A stretch of 64,000 nt of DNA from Nocardioides sp. BGMRC 2183. Lineage in GTDB: Bacteria; Actinomycetota; Actinomycetes; Propionibacteriales; Nocardioidaceae. The DNA lies in assembly GCA_008123405.1 (NCBI GenBank), contig VSSA01000021.1, positions 18,095-82,094 on the forward strand. The letters are read 5' to 3'. Numbering within the stretch: the stretch's first letter is position 1; each line of letters starts with the position of its first letter. The translations under genes were made by a program, and so were the position numbers. Under the pieces are notes generated by a model. That model saw only the letters and a list, made by a program, of their open reading frames with translations, searched no databases and had not been told where the DNA came from. Shown here one piece after another: positions 19,255 to 30,272 of the stretch.

Positions 19255-20358
19255 GTGGTCGCGCTGGAACCGACGACCGACCCGGATCCCCAGGTCCTCC
19301 CGCGGCGCGACGGAGCCGACCACACCCGACGCCGTGCGCGCCGGTGGACCCTCGGGCTGATGCTCGGACTCCTCGTCTCGATGGTGGCCGGCACCGCCCT
19401 CGGCGCGGTCTACGTGCCGTTCACCAGCGTCGTGGAGGTGATCGGGCACCACCTCTTCCTGGTGCCGGCCGAGCAGACCTGGAGCGGTCCACGCGACTCG
19501 ATCATCTGGGACGTCCGGCTGCCCCGGGTGCTGCTGGCCACGCTGGTCGGCGCCGGCCTCGCCGTCACCGGCATGGCGCTGCAGGCGATGGTCCGCAACC
19601 TGCTCGCCGATCCCTACTTGCTGGGGGTCAACTCCGGCGCCTCCACCGGCGCCGCCGCAGCGATCCTCTTCGGGGTCACCCTCGGTATCGGGGAGCATGC
19701 CCTCTCGGCCAGCGCGTTCGTGGGTGCGATGGCAGCCTCGGTGCTGGTGTATGCGGTGGCCCGCTCGGCCGGCCGGGTGACCTCGACCCGGCTGCTGCTG
19801 GCGGGCGTCGCGGTCGGCTACGCCCTCCAGGCGGTGACCAGCTTCCTGATCTTCGCCTCCGACTCCGCCGAAGGCGCCCGGTCGGTGATGTTCTGGCTGC
19901 TCGGCTCGTTGGCCCTGGCCGAGTGGGGCCAGCCGCTCACCCTGGCGACCGTGGTGGTGCTGCTGACCGTCGGCGTGCTCACCGTCCTCGGCCGCCGCCT
20001 CGATGCGCTCGCCGTCGGCGACGAGACCGCCCTCGCCCTCGGCGTCTCCCCGGAGCGGCTGCGCACCGCGCTGCTGGTGCTGGTCGCACTCTGTGTCGCG
20101 GTCGTGGTCTCGGCGGCGGGCAGCATCGGCTTCGTCGGCCTGGTGGTGCCGCACCTGGCCCGCCGCGCGGTGGGCGCGGCGCACGTCCGTGCCGTCCCGG
20201 TCGCCGCCCTGATGGGGGCGATCCTGCTGATCTGGGCCGACATCGGCGCCCGCGTACTGCTGGCGCCCCAGGAGATCCCGATCGGCATCATCACCGCCGT
20301 CGTGGGTGCCCCGTTCCTGCTCATTTTGGTCCGCCGCCTGCAGGCGACGGCCGCCTGA
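19255..20358 (+). CDS. ABC importer permease, FecCD/BtuC family
   Basis: The 367-residue permease begins with a cytoplasmic leader of about 32 residues, then about nine or ten hydrophobic helices. Family marks are LPRVLLATLVGAGLAVTGMALQAMVRNLLADPYLLGVNSGAS and GFVGLVVPHLARRAVG, the loop that docks the ATPase. It moves siderophores, haem, cobalamin or related cofactors. The GTG at 19255 is set by GGAGG seven bases upstream. It leads an operon of permease, lipoprotein, ATPase and methyltransferase. A proposed F420-0 importer family of actinobacteria is an alternative substrate class. Confidence 0.92.
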   Translation: MVALEPTTDPDPQVLPRRDGADHTRRRARRWTLGLMLGLLVSMVAGTALGAVYVPFTSVVEVIGHHLFLVPAEQTWSGPRDSIIWDVRLPRVLLATLVGAGLAVTGMALQAMVRNLLADPYLLGVNSGASTGAAAAILFGVTLGIGEHALSASAFVGAMAASVLVYAVARSAGRVTSTRLLLAGVAVGYALQAVTSFLIFASDSAEGARSVMFWLLGSLALAEWGQPLTLATVVVLLTVGVLTVLGRRLDALAVGDETALALGVSPERLRTALLVLVALCVAVVVSAAGSIGFVGLVVPHLARRAVGAAHVRAVPVAALMGAILLIWADIGARVLLAPQEIPIGIITAVVGAPFLLILVRRLQATAA

Positions 20359-20387
20359 ACCGCTCGACCGACCTCTGAGGAGACCTG

Positions 20388-21383
20388 ATGCGTCGCCGTA
20401 CCGTCCGTCTGCTGCCCGTCGCCGCGGCCGCCCTCGCCCTCTCCGCCTGTGGGCTGGCCGCGGGGGAGGACGACGCGGCCGGAGAGGCCGCAGCCGGCGA
20501 CGGCTACCCGGTCACCGTGGAGAACTGCGGTGCGGAGGTCACCTTCGAGCAGGCGCCGGAGAACCTGGTGCTGCTGAAGAGCTCCTCGGTGCCGTTCCTG
20601 GCCGCGCTCGACGTCCTCGACCGGGCCGGCGCCCGGGCGGGGGAGTATCCGCGCGAGTACTACGACGACGAGACCTGGGCGCAGCTGCAGGAGATCCCCG
20701 CGCTGACCGGGAAGACCGACGCCTCGGGGCACCTGCTGATCTCCAAGGAGGTCGTGATCAACGAGGAGCCCGACCTGGTCCTCGGCGAGGTCGAGAACCT
20801 GAGCCGCGACACCTTGGCCGCGGTGCAGATCCCCCTGCTCGAGGAGCCCGCGCTCTGCGCGGAGGGCCTCGACGACCCGGGCTTCGACGACATCTACTCC
20901 CAGATGGAGATGTACGGCGAGGTCTTCGACCGTGCCGAGGCCGCGGACGCGGAGGTCGCCGACCTGAAGGAGCAGGTGGCCGAGCTGACCAGCGAGACCG
21001 ACGGTGAGGAGCGCACCGCTGCGGTCCTCTACCCGACCGTGGGCGGTGGCGTCACCTACGCCTACGGCACTCGCTCCATGGCCCACCCGATCCTGGAGGC
21101 GGCCGGCTTCGAGAACGTCTTCGCCGACACCGACGAGCGGGTCTTCGAGGTCACCGCCGAAGAGCTGCTGGGACGCGATCCGGACGTGCTGATCCTGCTC
21201 TACAGCGCCGGGGACCCCGCCGAGATCACCGAAGCGGTCACCTCGCTGCCCGGTGCCGAGCAGATCACCGCCGTCGCCGAGGACAACCTGATGCCGCTGC
21301 TCTTCAACTACGTGGAGCCGCCGACTCCGCTCGCGGTCGAGGGCCTCGCCCAGATCGAGGAGAGGTTCGGCGAGGACCGATGA
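20388..21383 (+). CDS. ABC importer substrate-binding lipoprotein (cluster with FecCD permease)
   Basis: The 331-residue protein has a lipobox LSAC with lipidated Cys21, then a helical-backbone (type III) binding protein: VTVENCGAEVTFEQAPENLVLLKSS, PDLVLGEVENLSR, and the late GAEQITAVAEDNLM. It would capture the cargo outside the membrane and pass it to the FecCD permease. The residues that would bind iron-type or tetrapyrrole cargo are not obvious, and the region TGKTDASGHLLISKEVV resembles binding proteins proposed for coenzyme F420 precursors. Its stop overlaps the ATPase start by four bases (ATGA). Confidence 0.9.
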   Translation: MRRRTVRLLPVAAAALALSACGLAAGEDDAAGEAAAGDGYPVTVENCGAEVTFEQAPENLVLLKSSSVPFLAALDVLDRAGARAGEYPREYYDDETWAQLQEIPALTGKTDASGHLLISKEVVINEEPDLVLGEVENLSRDTLAAVQIPLLEEPALCAEGLDDPGFDDIYSQMEMYGEVFDRAEAADAEVADLKEQVAELTSETDGEERTAAVLYPTVGGGVTYAYGTRSMAHPILEAAGFENVFADTDERVFEVTAEELLGRDPDVLILLYSAGDPAEITEAVTSLPGAEQITAVAEDNLMPLLFNYVEPPTPLAVEGLAQIEERFGEDR

Positions 21384-22159
21384 TCGCCGCCGAGGGCCTC
21401 CGCTTCGCCTACGACCGCCGCCCCGTTCTCGACGGCGTCTCCTTCGAGGCACGCGAGGGGCGGGTGCTCGGGCTGCTCGGGCCGAACGGGAGCGGTAAGA
21501 CCACCGCCTTGCGCACCCTCTACGGGTCGTTGCGGCCCCAGCAGGGCAGGGTCACGCTCGGCGGCCGTCCGATCTCGACGCTCGGGCCCCGGGCGATCTC
21601 CCAGCGGCTCGCCGTGGTGGTGCAGGAGAGCGACGCCGAGTCGATGCTCACCGTCCGGGAGATGGTCACTCTCGGCCGGCTCCCGCGGCTGTCGACCTTC
21701 CAGCGCACCGGCACCGAGGACCACGCTGCCGTCGAGGTGGCGCTGGAGCGCGTCGGCGCCCAGCACCTGGCCCGACGCCGCTACGCCGAGCTCTCCGGTG
21801 GTGAGCGGCAGCGCGTGCTGGTCGCTCGCGCCCTGGCCCAGGAGGCGGACTTCCTGCTGCTCGACGAGCCGACGAACCACCTCGACATCCGCTATCAGCA
21901 CGAGGTGCTGGGGCTCGTCCGTGAGGTGGCGACCAGCGCTGTGGTGGTGCTGCACGACCTCAACCTCGCCGCCCGCTACTGCGACGACCTGGTGCTGCTG
22001 GAGTCCGGCCGGGTCGCGGCCACCGGGAGCCCCGACGAGGTCCTCGACCCGGCCCTGCTGGAGCGGGTCTACGGCATCGGGGTCACCCGCACCGATGTCG
22101 GCTCCCACCCCCAGCTCCTCTTCCACCCCCTCGATCGGCTCGAAAGGCTCTCCCGATGA
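21380..22159 (+). CDS. ABC importer ATPase, FecE/HmuV type
   Basis: The 259-residue ATPase has Walker A GPNGSGKTT (about 34-42), Q-loop VVVQESDAE, signature LSGGERQR, Walker B FLLLDEPTNHLD and the H-loop His in VVLHDLN. It powers the importer at the inner face of the membrane. Start and stop both overlap neighbours as ATGA, which implies translational coupling with the binding protein before and the methyltransferase after. Confidence 0.95.
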   Translation: MIAAEGLRFAYDRRPVLDGVSFEAREGRVLGLLGPNGSGKTTALRTLYGSLRPQQGRVTLGGRPISTLGPRAISQRLAVVVQESDAESMLTVREMVTLGRLPRLSTFQRTGTEDHAAVEVALERVGAQHLARRRYAELSGGERQRVLVARALAQEADFLLLDEPTNHLDIRYQHEVLGLVREVATSAVVVLHDLNLAARYCDDLVLLESGRVAATGSPDEVLDPALLERVYGIGVTRTDVGSHPQLLFHPLDRLERLSR

Positions 22160-22899
22160 CCGCCCACCCCGTCACCGACGTGCAGGACAACATCAACACG
22201 TACTGGACCGGTCGAGCGCCGTCCTACGACGACTTCCAGCAGGCCCCGGACCGCCTCGAGGCCGACCGTGTGGCCTGGTCGAGGGTCTTCGCCGAGGCGC
22301 TGCCGCCGGCGCCGGCGCGGGTGCTCGACGTCGGCACCGGCAGCGGCTACGTCGCCTTCCTCCTTGCCGCGCTCGGGTACGACGTCCTCGCCACCGACCT
22401 GTCGGCGGGGATGTTGCAGCGTGCGACCGAGCGGGCGGCGTCGTACCGGGCCGCGGGGGAGGGGGTGCCCGCGTTCCGCCACGGCGACGCGGTGCGACCC
22501 GACCTGCCCGACGGCTCGCTCGACGCGATCACCAACCGCTACCTGATGTGGACCCTCCGTGAGCCCGACGAGGCGCTGGAGAACTGGCGCCGGCTGCTGC
22601 GCCCCGGCGGTGTGCTCGCACTGGTGGACTCCACCTGGTTCCCCGAGGGACTCGACGCAGGAAGTGCCACCGACGTGGCCGACGACTTCGTCCGCCTCTA
22701 CGACGACGAGGTCCGGGATGCGTTGCCGCTCGCCGCGGCCCGCACCATCGAGGACACCCGCGCGCTGGTCGAGCAGGCGGGGTTCGTCGACGTCGAGCTG
22801 CGTCCGCTGACCTCGATCCTCGAGCTCGACCGGCACTACGGCGTCGCTCCCGGCCATCACGTGCAGACCAAGTACCTGATCCTCGGCCGTCGCGGCTAA
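22156..22899 (+). CDS. Class I SAM-dependent methyltransferase coupled to the importer
   Basis: The 247-residue protein has SAM motif I VLDVGTGSGYVAF (about 56-68), an acidic end of strand two (ATDLS), and LLRPGGVLALVD as motif III. It starts DNINTYWTGRAPSYDDFQ, a pattern seen in small-molecule methyltransferases of the UbiE type. The ATGA overlap with the ATPase gene ties it to the importer, which suggests that it modifies the imported compound. That function is inferred only from coupling. A 70-base gap with the folC promoter follows. Confidence 0.88.
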   Translation: MTAHPVTDVQDNINTYWTGRAPSYDDFQQAPDRLEADRVAWSRVFAEALPPAPARVLDVGTGSGYVAFLLAALGYDVLATDLSAGMLQRATERAASYRAAGEGVPAFRHGDAVRPDLPDGSLDAITNRYLMWTLREPDEALENWRRLLRPGGVLALVDSTWFPEGLDAGSATDVADDFVRLYDDEVRDALPLAAARTIEDTRALVEQAGFVDVELRPLTSILELDRHYGVAPGHHVQTKYLILGRRG

Positions 22900-22954
22900 G
22901 CCCGGATCCAGGCTGCGGCGCAACGGCTGATTCGGGCACCGGCCGGTTCACTCG

Positions 22955-22960
22955 TAGACT
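22955..22960 (+). promoter_or_regulatory. -10 box (TAGACT) of folC
   Basis: TAGACT lies nine bases before the folC ATG. A transcript starting seven bases downstream would have almost no leader. Confidence 0.5.
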
Positions 22961-22969
22961 CGCCACGCC

Positions 22970-24322
22970 ATGAACGATGCAGCAGCACGCCCCGCGGAGA
23001 CCTTCGCCGAGGCCGAGGACGCGTTGCTGTCCCGCTGGCCCGAGACCCGCCTGGAGCCGTCCCTGGACCGGATCGAGGCGTTCGTCGAGCTGCTCGGTGA
23101 CCCGCACCGCTCCTTCCGGTCGATCCACCTGACCGGCACCAACGGCAAGACCTCGACGTCGCGAATGATCGATGCGCTGCTGCGCGCCCTCGATCTGCGG
23201 ACCGGACGGTTCACCAGCCCGCACGTGCAGCGGATGAGCGAGCGGATCAGCATCGACGGCGAGCCGCTGGGCGACGAGGCGTTCGTGCAGGCGTTCAACG
23301 ACGTGGCGCCGTACACGCATCTCGTCGACGCCGACCAGCAGCACCCGCTGTCGTTCTTCGAGACCGTCGTCGGCATGGCCTACGCCGCCTTCGCCGACGC
23401 CCCGGTCGAGGTGGCGGTGGTGGAGGTCGGGATGGGCGGCTCGTGGGACGCGACCAACGTGATCGACGCCGACGTCGCGGTCCTCACCCCGATCGCGGTC
23501 GACCATGCGCAATACCTCGGCCCCACGCCCGAGGCGATCGCGCGGGAGAAGTCGGGGATCATCAAACCCGGCGCCACCGCTGTCATCGCGCAGCAGACCC
23601 CCGAGGTAGCCGCGGTGCTGATGGAGCGAGCCGCCGAGGTCGGTGCCACCGTGGCACGCGAGGGCCTGGAGTTCGGAGTGGTCGACCGGGTCTCCGCGGT
23701 TGGCGGTCAGGCGGTCACGCTGCAAGGCCTTCGGGGGCGGTACGACGAGCTCTTCCTGCCGATCTACGGCGCCCACCAGGCCCAGAACGCCGCCCTCGCG
23801 CTCGCGGCCGTCGAAGCGTTCATCGGAGGCAGCGAGCCGCTCGGTGACGACGTGGTCCGCGGCGCGTTCGCGGAGGTCACCGCGCCCGGCCGGCTCGAGG
23901 TGGTGCGGCGCAGCCCGACGATCGTGCTGGACGCGGCGCACAATCCGGCCGGCGCCGCGGCGACCGCCGCCGCCCTGGAGGACTCGTTCCGGTTCGACCC
24001 GCTGATCGGCGTGATCGGCGTGATGGGTGACAAGGACGCCGACGGACTGCTGGCCGAGTTCGAGCCGCACCTGCGCCACGTCGTCCTCACCCAGAACTCC
24101 ACCGCACGCGCGATGCCGGTGGACCGGCTGGCTGCAGCGGCCGAGGAGATCTACGGCGAGGACCGGGTGAGCGTGGTGCCGCGACTCGCGGACGCGATCG
24201 ACGTGGCGGCCGGCCTGGCCGAGCAGCCGGGCCAGGACTCGCTCAGCTCCGGGGCGGTGCTGGTCACCGGCTCCGTGGTCACCGTCGGCGAGGCGCGGGA
24301 GCTGCTGGGAGGCGTGAAGTGA
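22970..24322 (+). CDS. folC: Folylpolyglutamate synthase/dihydrofolate synthase
   Basis: The 450-residue Mur-ligase-fold protein has the ATP loop GTNGKTS (about 57-63), the HPQ-like segment HPLSFFE, and DAAHNPAGA in the C-terminal domain. It adds glutamate to dihydropteroate and to folates in the cytoplasm. It ends with a GTGA overlap into the DUF4233 gene, the usual actinobacterial pair. The valS gene that often precedes folC and the ndk gene that often follows DUF4233 are not here. Confidence 0.95.
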   Translation: MNDAAARPAETFAEAEDALLSRWPETRLEPSLDRIEAFVELLGDPHRSFRSIHLTGTNGKTSTSRMIDALLRALDLRTGRFTSPHVQRMSERISIDGEPLGDEAFVQAFNDVAPYTHLVDADQQHPLSFFETVVGMAYAAFADAPVEVAVVEVGMGGSWDATNVIDADVAVLTPIAVDHAQYLGPTPEAIAREKSGIIKPGATAVIAQQTPEVAAVLMERAAEVGATVAREGLEFGVVDRVSAVGGQAVTLQGLRGRYDELFLPIYGAHQAQNAALALAAVEAFIGGSEPLGDDVVRGAFAEVTAPGRLEVVRRSPTIVLDAAHNPAGAAATAAALEDSFRFDPLIGVIGVMGDKDADGLLAEFEPHLRHVVLTQNSTARAMPVDRLAAAAEEIYGEDRVSVVPRLADAIDVAAGLAEQPGQDSLSSGAVLVTGSVVTVGEARELLGGVK

Positions 24323-24723
24323 GCGAACGCGACAAGTCACCCCGCCGCGGCATGTGCGCCGCGGTGCTCACCCTCGAGGCGATCGCGCTGGGGCTGAGCA
24401 CCCCGGTCCTGATCACCCTGTCCGAGGTGGCCACCGGCACCGCGCTCGCGATCGGCCTCGGTCTGGCTCTCGCCTGCGTGCTGACCGCCGGGATGCTCCG
24501 CTCAGCCTGGGCCTATCACGTCGGGTGGGCGATCCAGGTCGCTGCGATCGCGCTCGGTGTGCTGACCCCGGTGATGTGGGTGCTCGGTCCGATCTTCGCG
24601 CTGCTGTGGGGCAGCGCCGACCTCCTCGGACGCAAGATCGAGCGGGAGCGGTCCGCCGCCTTCGCCGCCTACGACCGGGCCCAGGGTGGGCAAGCCCCGG
24701 ACCCGTCACAACCGGCTGGGTAG
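24319..24723 (+). CDS. DUF4233 family membrane protein
   Basis: The 134-residue protein has four hydrophobic helices (about 14-35, 38-57, 62-83 and 86-101) and a charged C-terminus rich in Arg, Glu and Gln. This is the four-helix DUF4233 family that follows folC in many actinobacteria; its function is unknown. The GTG start overlaps the folC stop. The stop codon is also the first three bases of the secA -10 box. Confidence 0.88.
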   Translation: MSERDKSPRRGMCAAVLTLEAIALGLSTPVLITLSEVATGTALAIGLGLALACVLTAGMLRSAWAYHVGWAIQVAAIALGVLTPVMWVLGPIFALLWGSADLLGRKIERERSAAFAAYDRAQGGQAPDPSQPAG

Positions 24724-24726
24724 AGT
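24721..24726 (+). promoter_or_regulatory. Probable -10 box (TAGAGT) of secA
   Basis: TAGAGT begins in the DUF4233 stop codon and gives a leader of about 78 bases before the secA GTG. The leader holds CAGGAG, 10 bases upstream of the start, as the ribosome site. Confidence 0.4.
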
Positions 24727-24810
24727 GGCCGAGCGCGTTCGACGCGCCGGCAAGCCCACCGGACGCCCTTTCCGACGTCCCGTACCTTTCAAGGCCAGGA
24801 GTTCCACCCC

Positions 24811-27687
<2,877 letters not shown>

Positions 27688-27690
<3 letters not shown>

Positions 27691-27831
27691 CCCGGCTCAA
27701 ATGCAGCTCGGTTGAGCGCTGACCCGGCTCAAATGCCGGTCGATTTCGCACTGACCCGGCTCAAACGCACCTTTGGCGATGTGCGTTTGAGCCGGGTCGG
27801 CGGGATCTGCGTGTGCGTTTGAGCCGGGTCA
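27688..27831. repeat. Five copies of TGACCCGGCTCAAA between convergent genes
   Basis: Three forward copies begin at 27688, 27720 and 27752, and two inverted copies end at 27799 and 27831. The third and fourth extend to a perfect 17-base hairpin (27754-27770 with 27781-27797) with a 10-base loop. The first copy begins with the secA TGA stop, and the last one, read on the minus strand, begins with the TGA stop of the Rv3235-like gene. The unit probably acts as terminators in both directions. Spacing is irregular, so it is not a CRISPR. Confidence 0.85.
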
Positions 27832-28383
27832 GGCGAAGTCGAGGGCAGTGCAGATCCAGCGCTCGCCGACCCGCTCGAAGCGGGCGGCGACGGCGCGGCC
27901 GCGTTCGCCGTACCGGAGGTGGACGCTGCACTCGGCGATGACCGGGGTGACGAAGCAGGTGTGCACGCTGCTGATCCGCGGACGGACCTGCTGGACGCGC
28001 CGGACGCCGGGTTGGTGCCCACCGGCGCGAGCGACCAACTGCGCCCGGCGCTGGAGATCGAGGTAGACCTCGGGCTCGGTCCACCGTACGAGCTGCGAGG
28101 CGGGACGGTCGCCGGCGACGATCTCGACGGCGGCCTGCACGTAGCGCCGGGTCCACTCCTCGATCGTGCGGCGCAGCCGGACGTCGATCGGCACGACGGT
28201 CGCGCCCGGCAGCATCGGTGCCGCGCTGCGGTCGATCGGCGGTGGAGCCTGACGCGGCAGCAGGGAGAGCGCCAGCGCGCCTTGGGTCTCCGTGACCGGC
28301 ACCTCGGCCCGCAGCCCGAGCAGGGGTGCCTCGCCGTCGCGACCGATCGGCGTGGCGTCGCTGGGGTTCTGGAGTTCTGACAT
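27829..28383 (-). CDS. Rv3235-like (DUF6459-type) protein
   Basis: The 184-residue soluble protein resembles the Rv3235 family found near secA in actinobacteria. The C-terminal 110 residues carry the family core: VRRTIEEWTRRYVQAAVEIVAG-like helix, RWTEPEVYLDLQRRA, and a beta region ending RFERVGERWICTALDF. The N-terminus is Pro/Ala-rich and disordered. No function is known for the family. The ATG at 28383 is chosen because the family-like sequence begins after it. It follows the LysM gene by 32 bases, so the two are probably one operon. Its stop is the repeat TGA. Confidence 0.82.
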   Translation of the reverse strand: MSELQNPSDATPIGRDGEAPLLGLRAEVPVTETQGALALSLLPRQAPPPIDRSAAPMLPGATVVPIDVRLRRTIEEWTRRYVQAAVEIVAGDRPASQLVRWTEPEVYLDLQRRAQLVARAGGHQPGVRRVQQVRPRISSVHTCFVTPVIAECSVHLRYGERGRAVAARFERVGERWICTALDFA

Positions 28384-28415
28384 CTGGGCCTCCCGAGGGT
28401 CCGTCGGCGTCCTGG

Positions 28416-29027
28416 CTAAGGCCGTGCCGGCAGGCCGAGGACCTGACCGGGACGGATCAGATCGGGGTCGGTCCCGATCACGTCGTGGTTGTGCGCGTGC
28501 AGCGCGGCGACGTACGTCGCGACGTCGGCGTCGTTGGCCCGGGCACCCAACCGGGCCCGTGCCAGCGACCACAGCGTGTCGCCCGGGCGCACGGTCACCC
28601 GCTCCACCACGGGCGCAGCCACGGTCTGGGTCGGGCGAGTGTCGGCCTCCGCGGTGGCGGGGGAGGTGCTGCGGTCCGGCAGCGGGAGCCCGTCCAGGCT
28701 GGGCGCCGCGTGGGCGCCGGTGACTCCCGAGAGCGCGACCACGCCGCAGGCGATGAGGATGGATCGGCGCACCCACCCGTGCGGGGCCGGTGTGCGGCCT
28801 CCCAGGACCTCGGCCACGACGCAGGTGGTGACCCACCACAGCCACAGCGCCGCTGCGGCCGCGCCCGCGCAACAGGCGAGGAGGAGCAGGTCGCTGACGG
28901 CGTCGGGTCCCGTCGTCGTGGGCGGCCGGAAGCCACCGACCACCAGGGCCAGCGTCGCGCCGGTGGCGGCGGTCACCCCCAGCCAGACCAGCACCGCTCG
29001 ACGGCGGGGAGAGGCGGGAGGTGTCAT
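28416..29027 (-). CDS. Membrane protein with C-terminal LysM domain
   Basis: The 203-residue protein has three hydrophobic helices (about 12-30, 43-66 and 88-106). It ends in a LysM domain of about 55 residues: VTVRPGDTLWSLARARLG and DLIRPGQVLGLP. LysM binds N-acetylglucosamine-containing polymers, so the domain is placed outside and holds peptidoglycan. Neighbouring Rv3235-like genes with LysM proteins are a known pairing in Nocardioides-like genomes. It probably has a role in wall or division organisation; that role is not proved. Confidence 0.85.
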   Translation of the reverse strand: MTPPASPRRRAVLVWLGVTAATGATLALVVGGFRPPTTTGPDAVSDLLLLACCAGAAAAALWLWWVTTCVVAEVLGGRTPAPHGWVRRSILIACGVVALSGVTGAHAAPSLDGLPLPDRSTSPATAEADTRPTQTVAAPVVERVTVRPGDTLWSLARARLGARANDADVATYVAALHAHNHDVIGTDPDLIRPGQVLGLPARP

Positions 29028-29172
29028 CGCTCAATGCTTTCGTTTGCTTGTGTTTGCATCAGACTGAGCCTGTTGGCTGCCGGTGTCAATCGTTTCTCCA
29101 CAGGTTCCGAGGTCGCGCCGTGATGCGCCGGCGGAGTCGTCGCCCCGGGGAGGCGTCTGCGAGGGTGGCGGT

Positions 29173-29709
29173 ATGGGTTGGGAAGACGAGCTGTTCGTGC
29201 TGTTCGACGACCTCGAGCAGCAGGCAGAGGCCCTCTACGCGGCCGAGCGCGACGCCGAGGTCGCCGACCGCAGCCGGGCCGAGTACCAACAGGTATCGCT
29301 GGCCGGCCGCCTGATGGCGAGCCTGGACTCCGCTGTCGCCGTGGGGATCGCGGGCGCCGGCACCGTCACCGGCAGTCTGGAACGGGTGGCGGCCGACTGG
29401 CTCCTGCTCGCCGCCCAGGAGCAGGACTGGGTGGTGCGGCTCGACGCGCTGACCACCGTCGAGGGCGCCTCGGTGCGAGCGATCCCCGAGGTCGCCTGGT
29501 CACCCGTGGCCCGGCTCGGATTCGGCTCGGCGTTGCGTCGGCTCTCCGAGGCGGGGGAGCGTTGCGTGGTGCACCTGCGCGACGGCAGTCGGCACGACGG
29601 CACGCTGCGCCGCGTCGGTCAGGACTTCTGCGAGCTGGTCACCGGCGAGGAGCGCCGTACTCTGCTGCTCGGGTTCTCCGCGGTGGCAGCCGTGCAGAGC
29701 CGCCGCTGA
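29173..29709 (+). CDS. Conserved hypothetical protein with coiled-coil N-terminus
   Basis: I do not recognise the 178-residue protein. The N-terminal 45 residues are an acidic amphipathic helix (LFVLFDDLEQQAEALYAAERDAEVADRSRAEY, given here as separate parts LFVLFDDLEQQ and AEALYAAERDAEVA). The rest alternates beta strands, including VVHLRDGSRHDGTLRRVGQDFCEL, which resembles the Sm-like or YlxP-like barrel of small RNA-binding proteins. The ATG at 29173 is chosen as the first start after the divergent promoter gap; the frame is open further upstream. It is single and divergent from the LysM gene. Confidence 0.75.
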   Translation: MGWEDELFVLFDDLEQQAEALYAAERDAEVADRSRAEYQQVSLAGRLMASLDSAVAVGIAGAGTVTGSLERVAADWLLLAAQEQDWVVRLDALTTVEGASVRAIPEVAWSPVARLGFGSALRRLSEAGERCVVHLRDGSRHDGTLRRVGQDFCELVTGEERRTLLLGFSAVAAVQSRR

Positions 29710-29720
29710 GACGAAGGTTC

Positions 29721-29735
29721 AGCTGGGATCCAGCT
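29721..29735 (+). terminator. Small stem-loop
   Basis: AGCTGG, GAT, CCAGCT form a 6-base stem 12 bases after the stop of the hypothetical gene. There is no T-run. It touches the left end of the inverted-repeat element. Confidence 0.4.
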
Positions 29736-29736
29736 C

Positions 29737-29897
29737 AGCCTGGATCCACCGATTCCCCGCTACTGCGCGACCCCATCCGGGCGCCCCGGACTGCGTTGTC
29801 GCACCTCGACGGGCCTCCGGCCCGCCTTCGGCGCTCCGCCTTGCCGGGACACCCGTCTGGTGCCGCTCGCTACGCGGCGAATCGGTGGATCCAGGCT
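29737..29897. repeat. Inverted-repeat element with central palindrome, copy B
   Basis: AGCCTGGATCCACCGATTC (29737-29755) is repeated inverted at 29879-29897. Inside, CGGGCCTCCGGCCCG (29810-29824) is identical to the centre of copy A at 7113-7279, and flanking bases TCGnCGG...CCCGnCT agree. The left side TACTGCGCGACC also resembles the arm core of copy A. The right arm reaches the tatB stop codon. The arms of A and B differ in sequence, and no transposase or direct repeat is seen. Confidence 0.65.
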
Positions 29898-30232
29898 CAG
29901 GTGGCCTCGGCGTCGAAGGGCGGACGCTCGCCCGCTGGCAGCGACGAGCGCTTCTCCTTGGCCTGACGCCGTTCGTCGGCCTCGTCCTCGGCCAGAGCCT
30001 CGGTGATGTGCTTGCGCACGATCTGGCGCGGATCCAGGTCGCGCAGCTCGAGATCGGCGTACTCAGGACCGAGCTCGGTGCGCAGCTCGTCGCGGGCGTT
30101 GGTGGCGAACCGGCGCAGCTGCTTGACCATCTGCGCGGCCTGCCGCGCGATCCCGGGGATCTTGTCGGGCCCGAAGACCAGCACGGCGACGAACGCGATC
30201 ACCACTAGCTCGGCGAATCCGATCCCGAACAC
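29897..30232 (-). CDS. tatB: Twin-arginine translocase subunit TatB
   Basis: The 111-residue protein has the TatA/B fold: a membrane helix (VFGIGFAELVVIAFVAVLVFGPDKIP), where the glycine-proline hinge FGPDKIP is the family mark, followed by an amphipathic helix with many Arg and Glu residues and a charged tail. The longer tail and the E-L at positions 8-9 support TatB over TatA. It receives twin-arginine cargo such as the amidase at 12505. The GTG at 30232 is set by AGGAGAAGAGG just upstream. It is the last gene of the mgtE-like/DUF1003/mrp/tatB leftward run. Confidence 0.92.
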   Translation of the reverse strand: MFGIGFAELVVIAFVAVLVFGPDKIPGIARQAAQMVKQLRRFATNARDELRTELGPEYADLELRDLDPRQIVRKHITEALAEDEADERRQAKEKRSSLPAGERPPFDAEAT

Positions 30233-30272
30233 GCGCGCCTCTTCTCCTGTCCCGCCCCGGAGCCGTCTGGGC

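Noticed and set aside
29737-29897. Small RNA gene between the hypothetical gene and tatB
   Set aside because: No promoter or T-rich terminator can be assigned and the fold is based on the long arms only. It is reported as a repeat.
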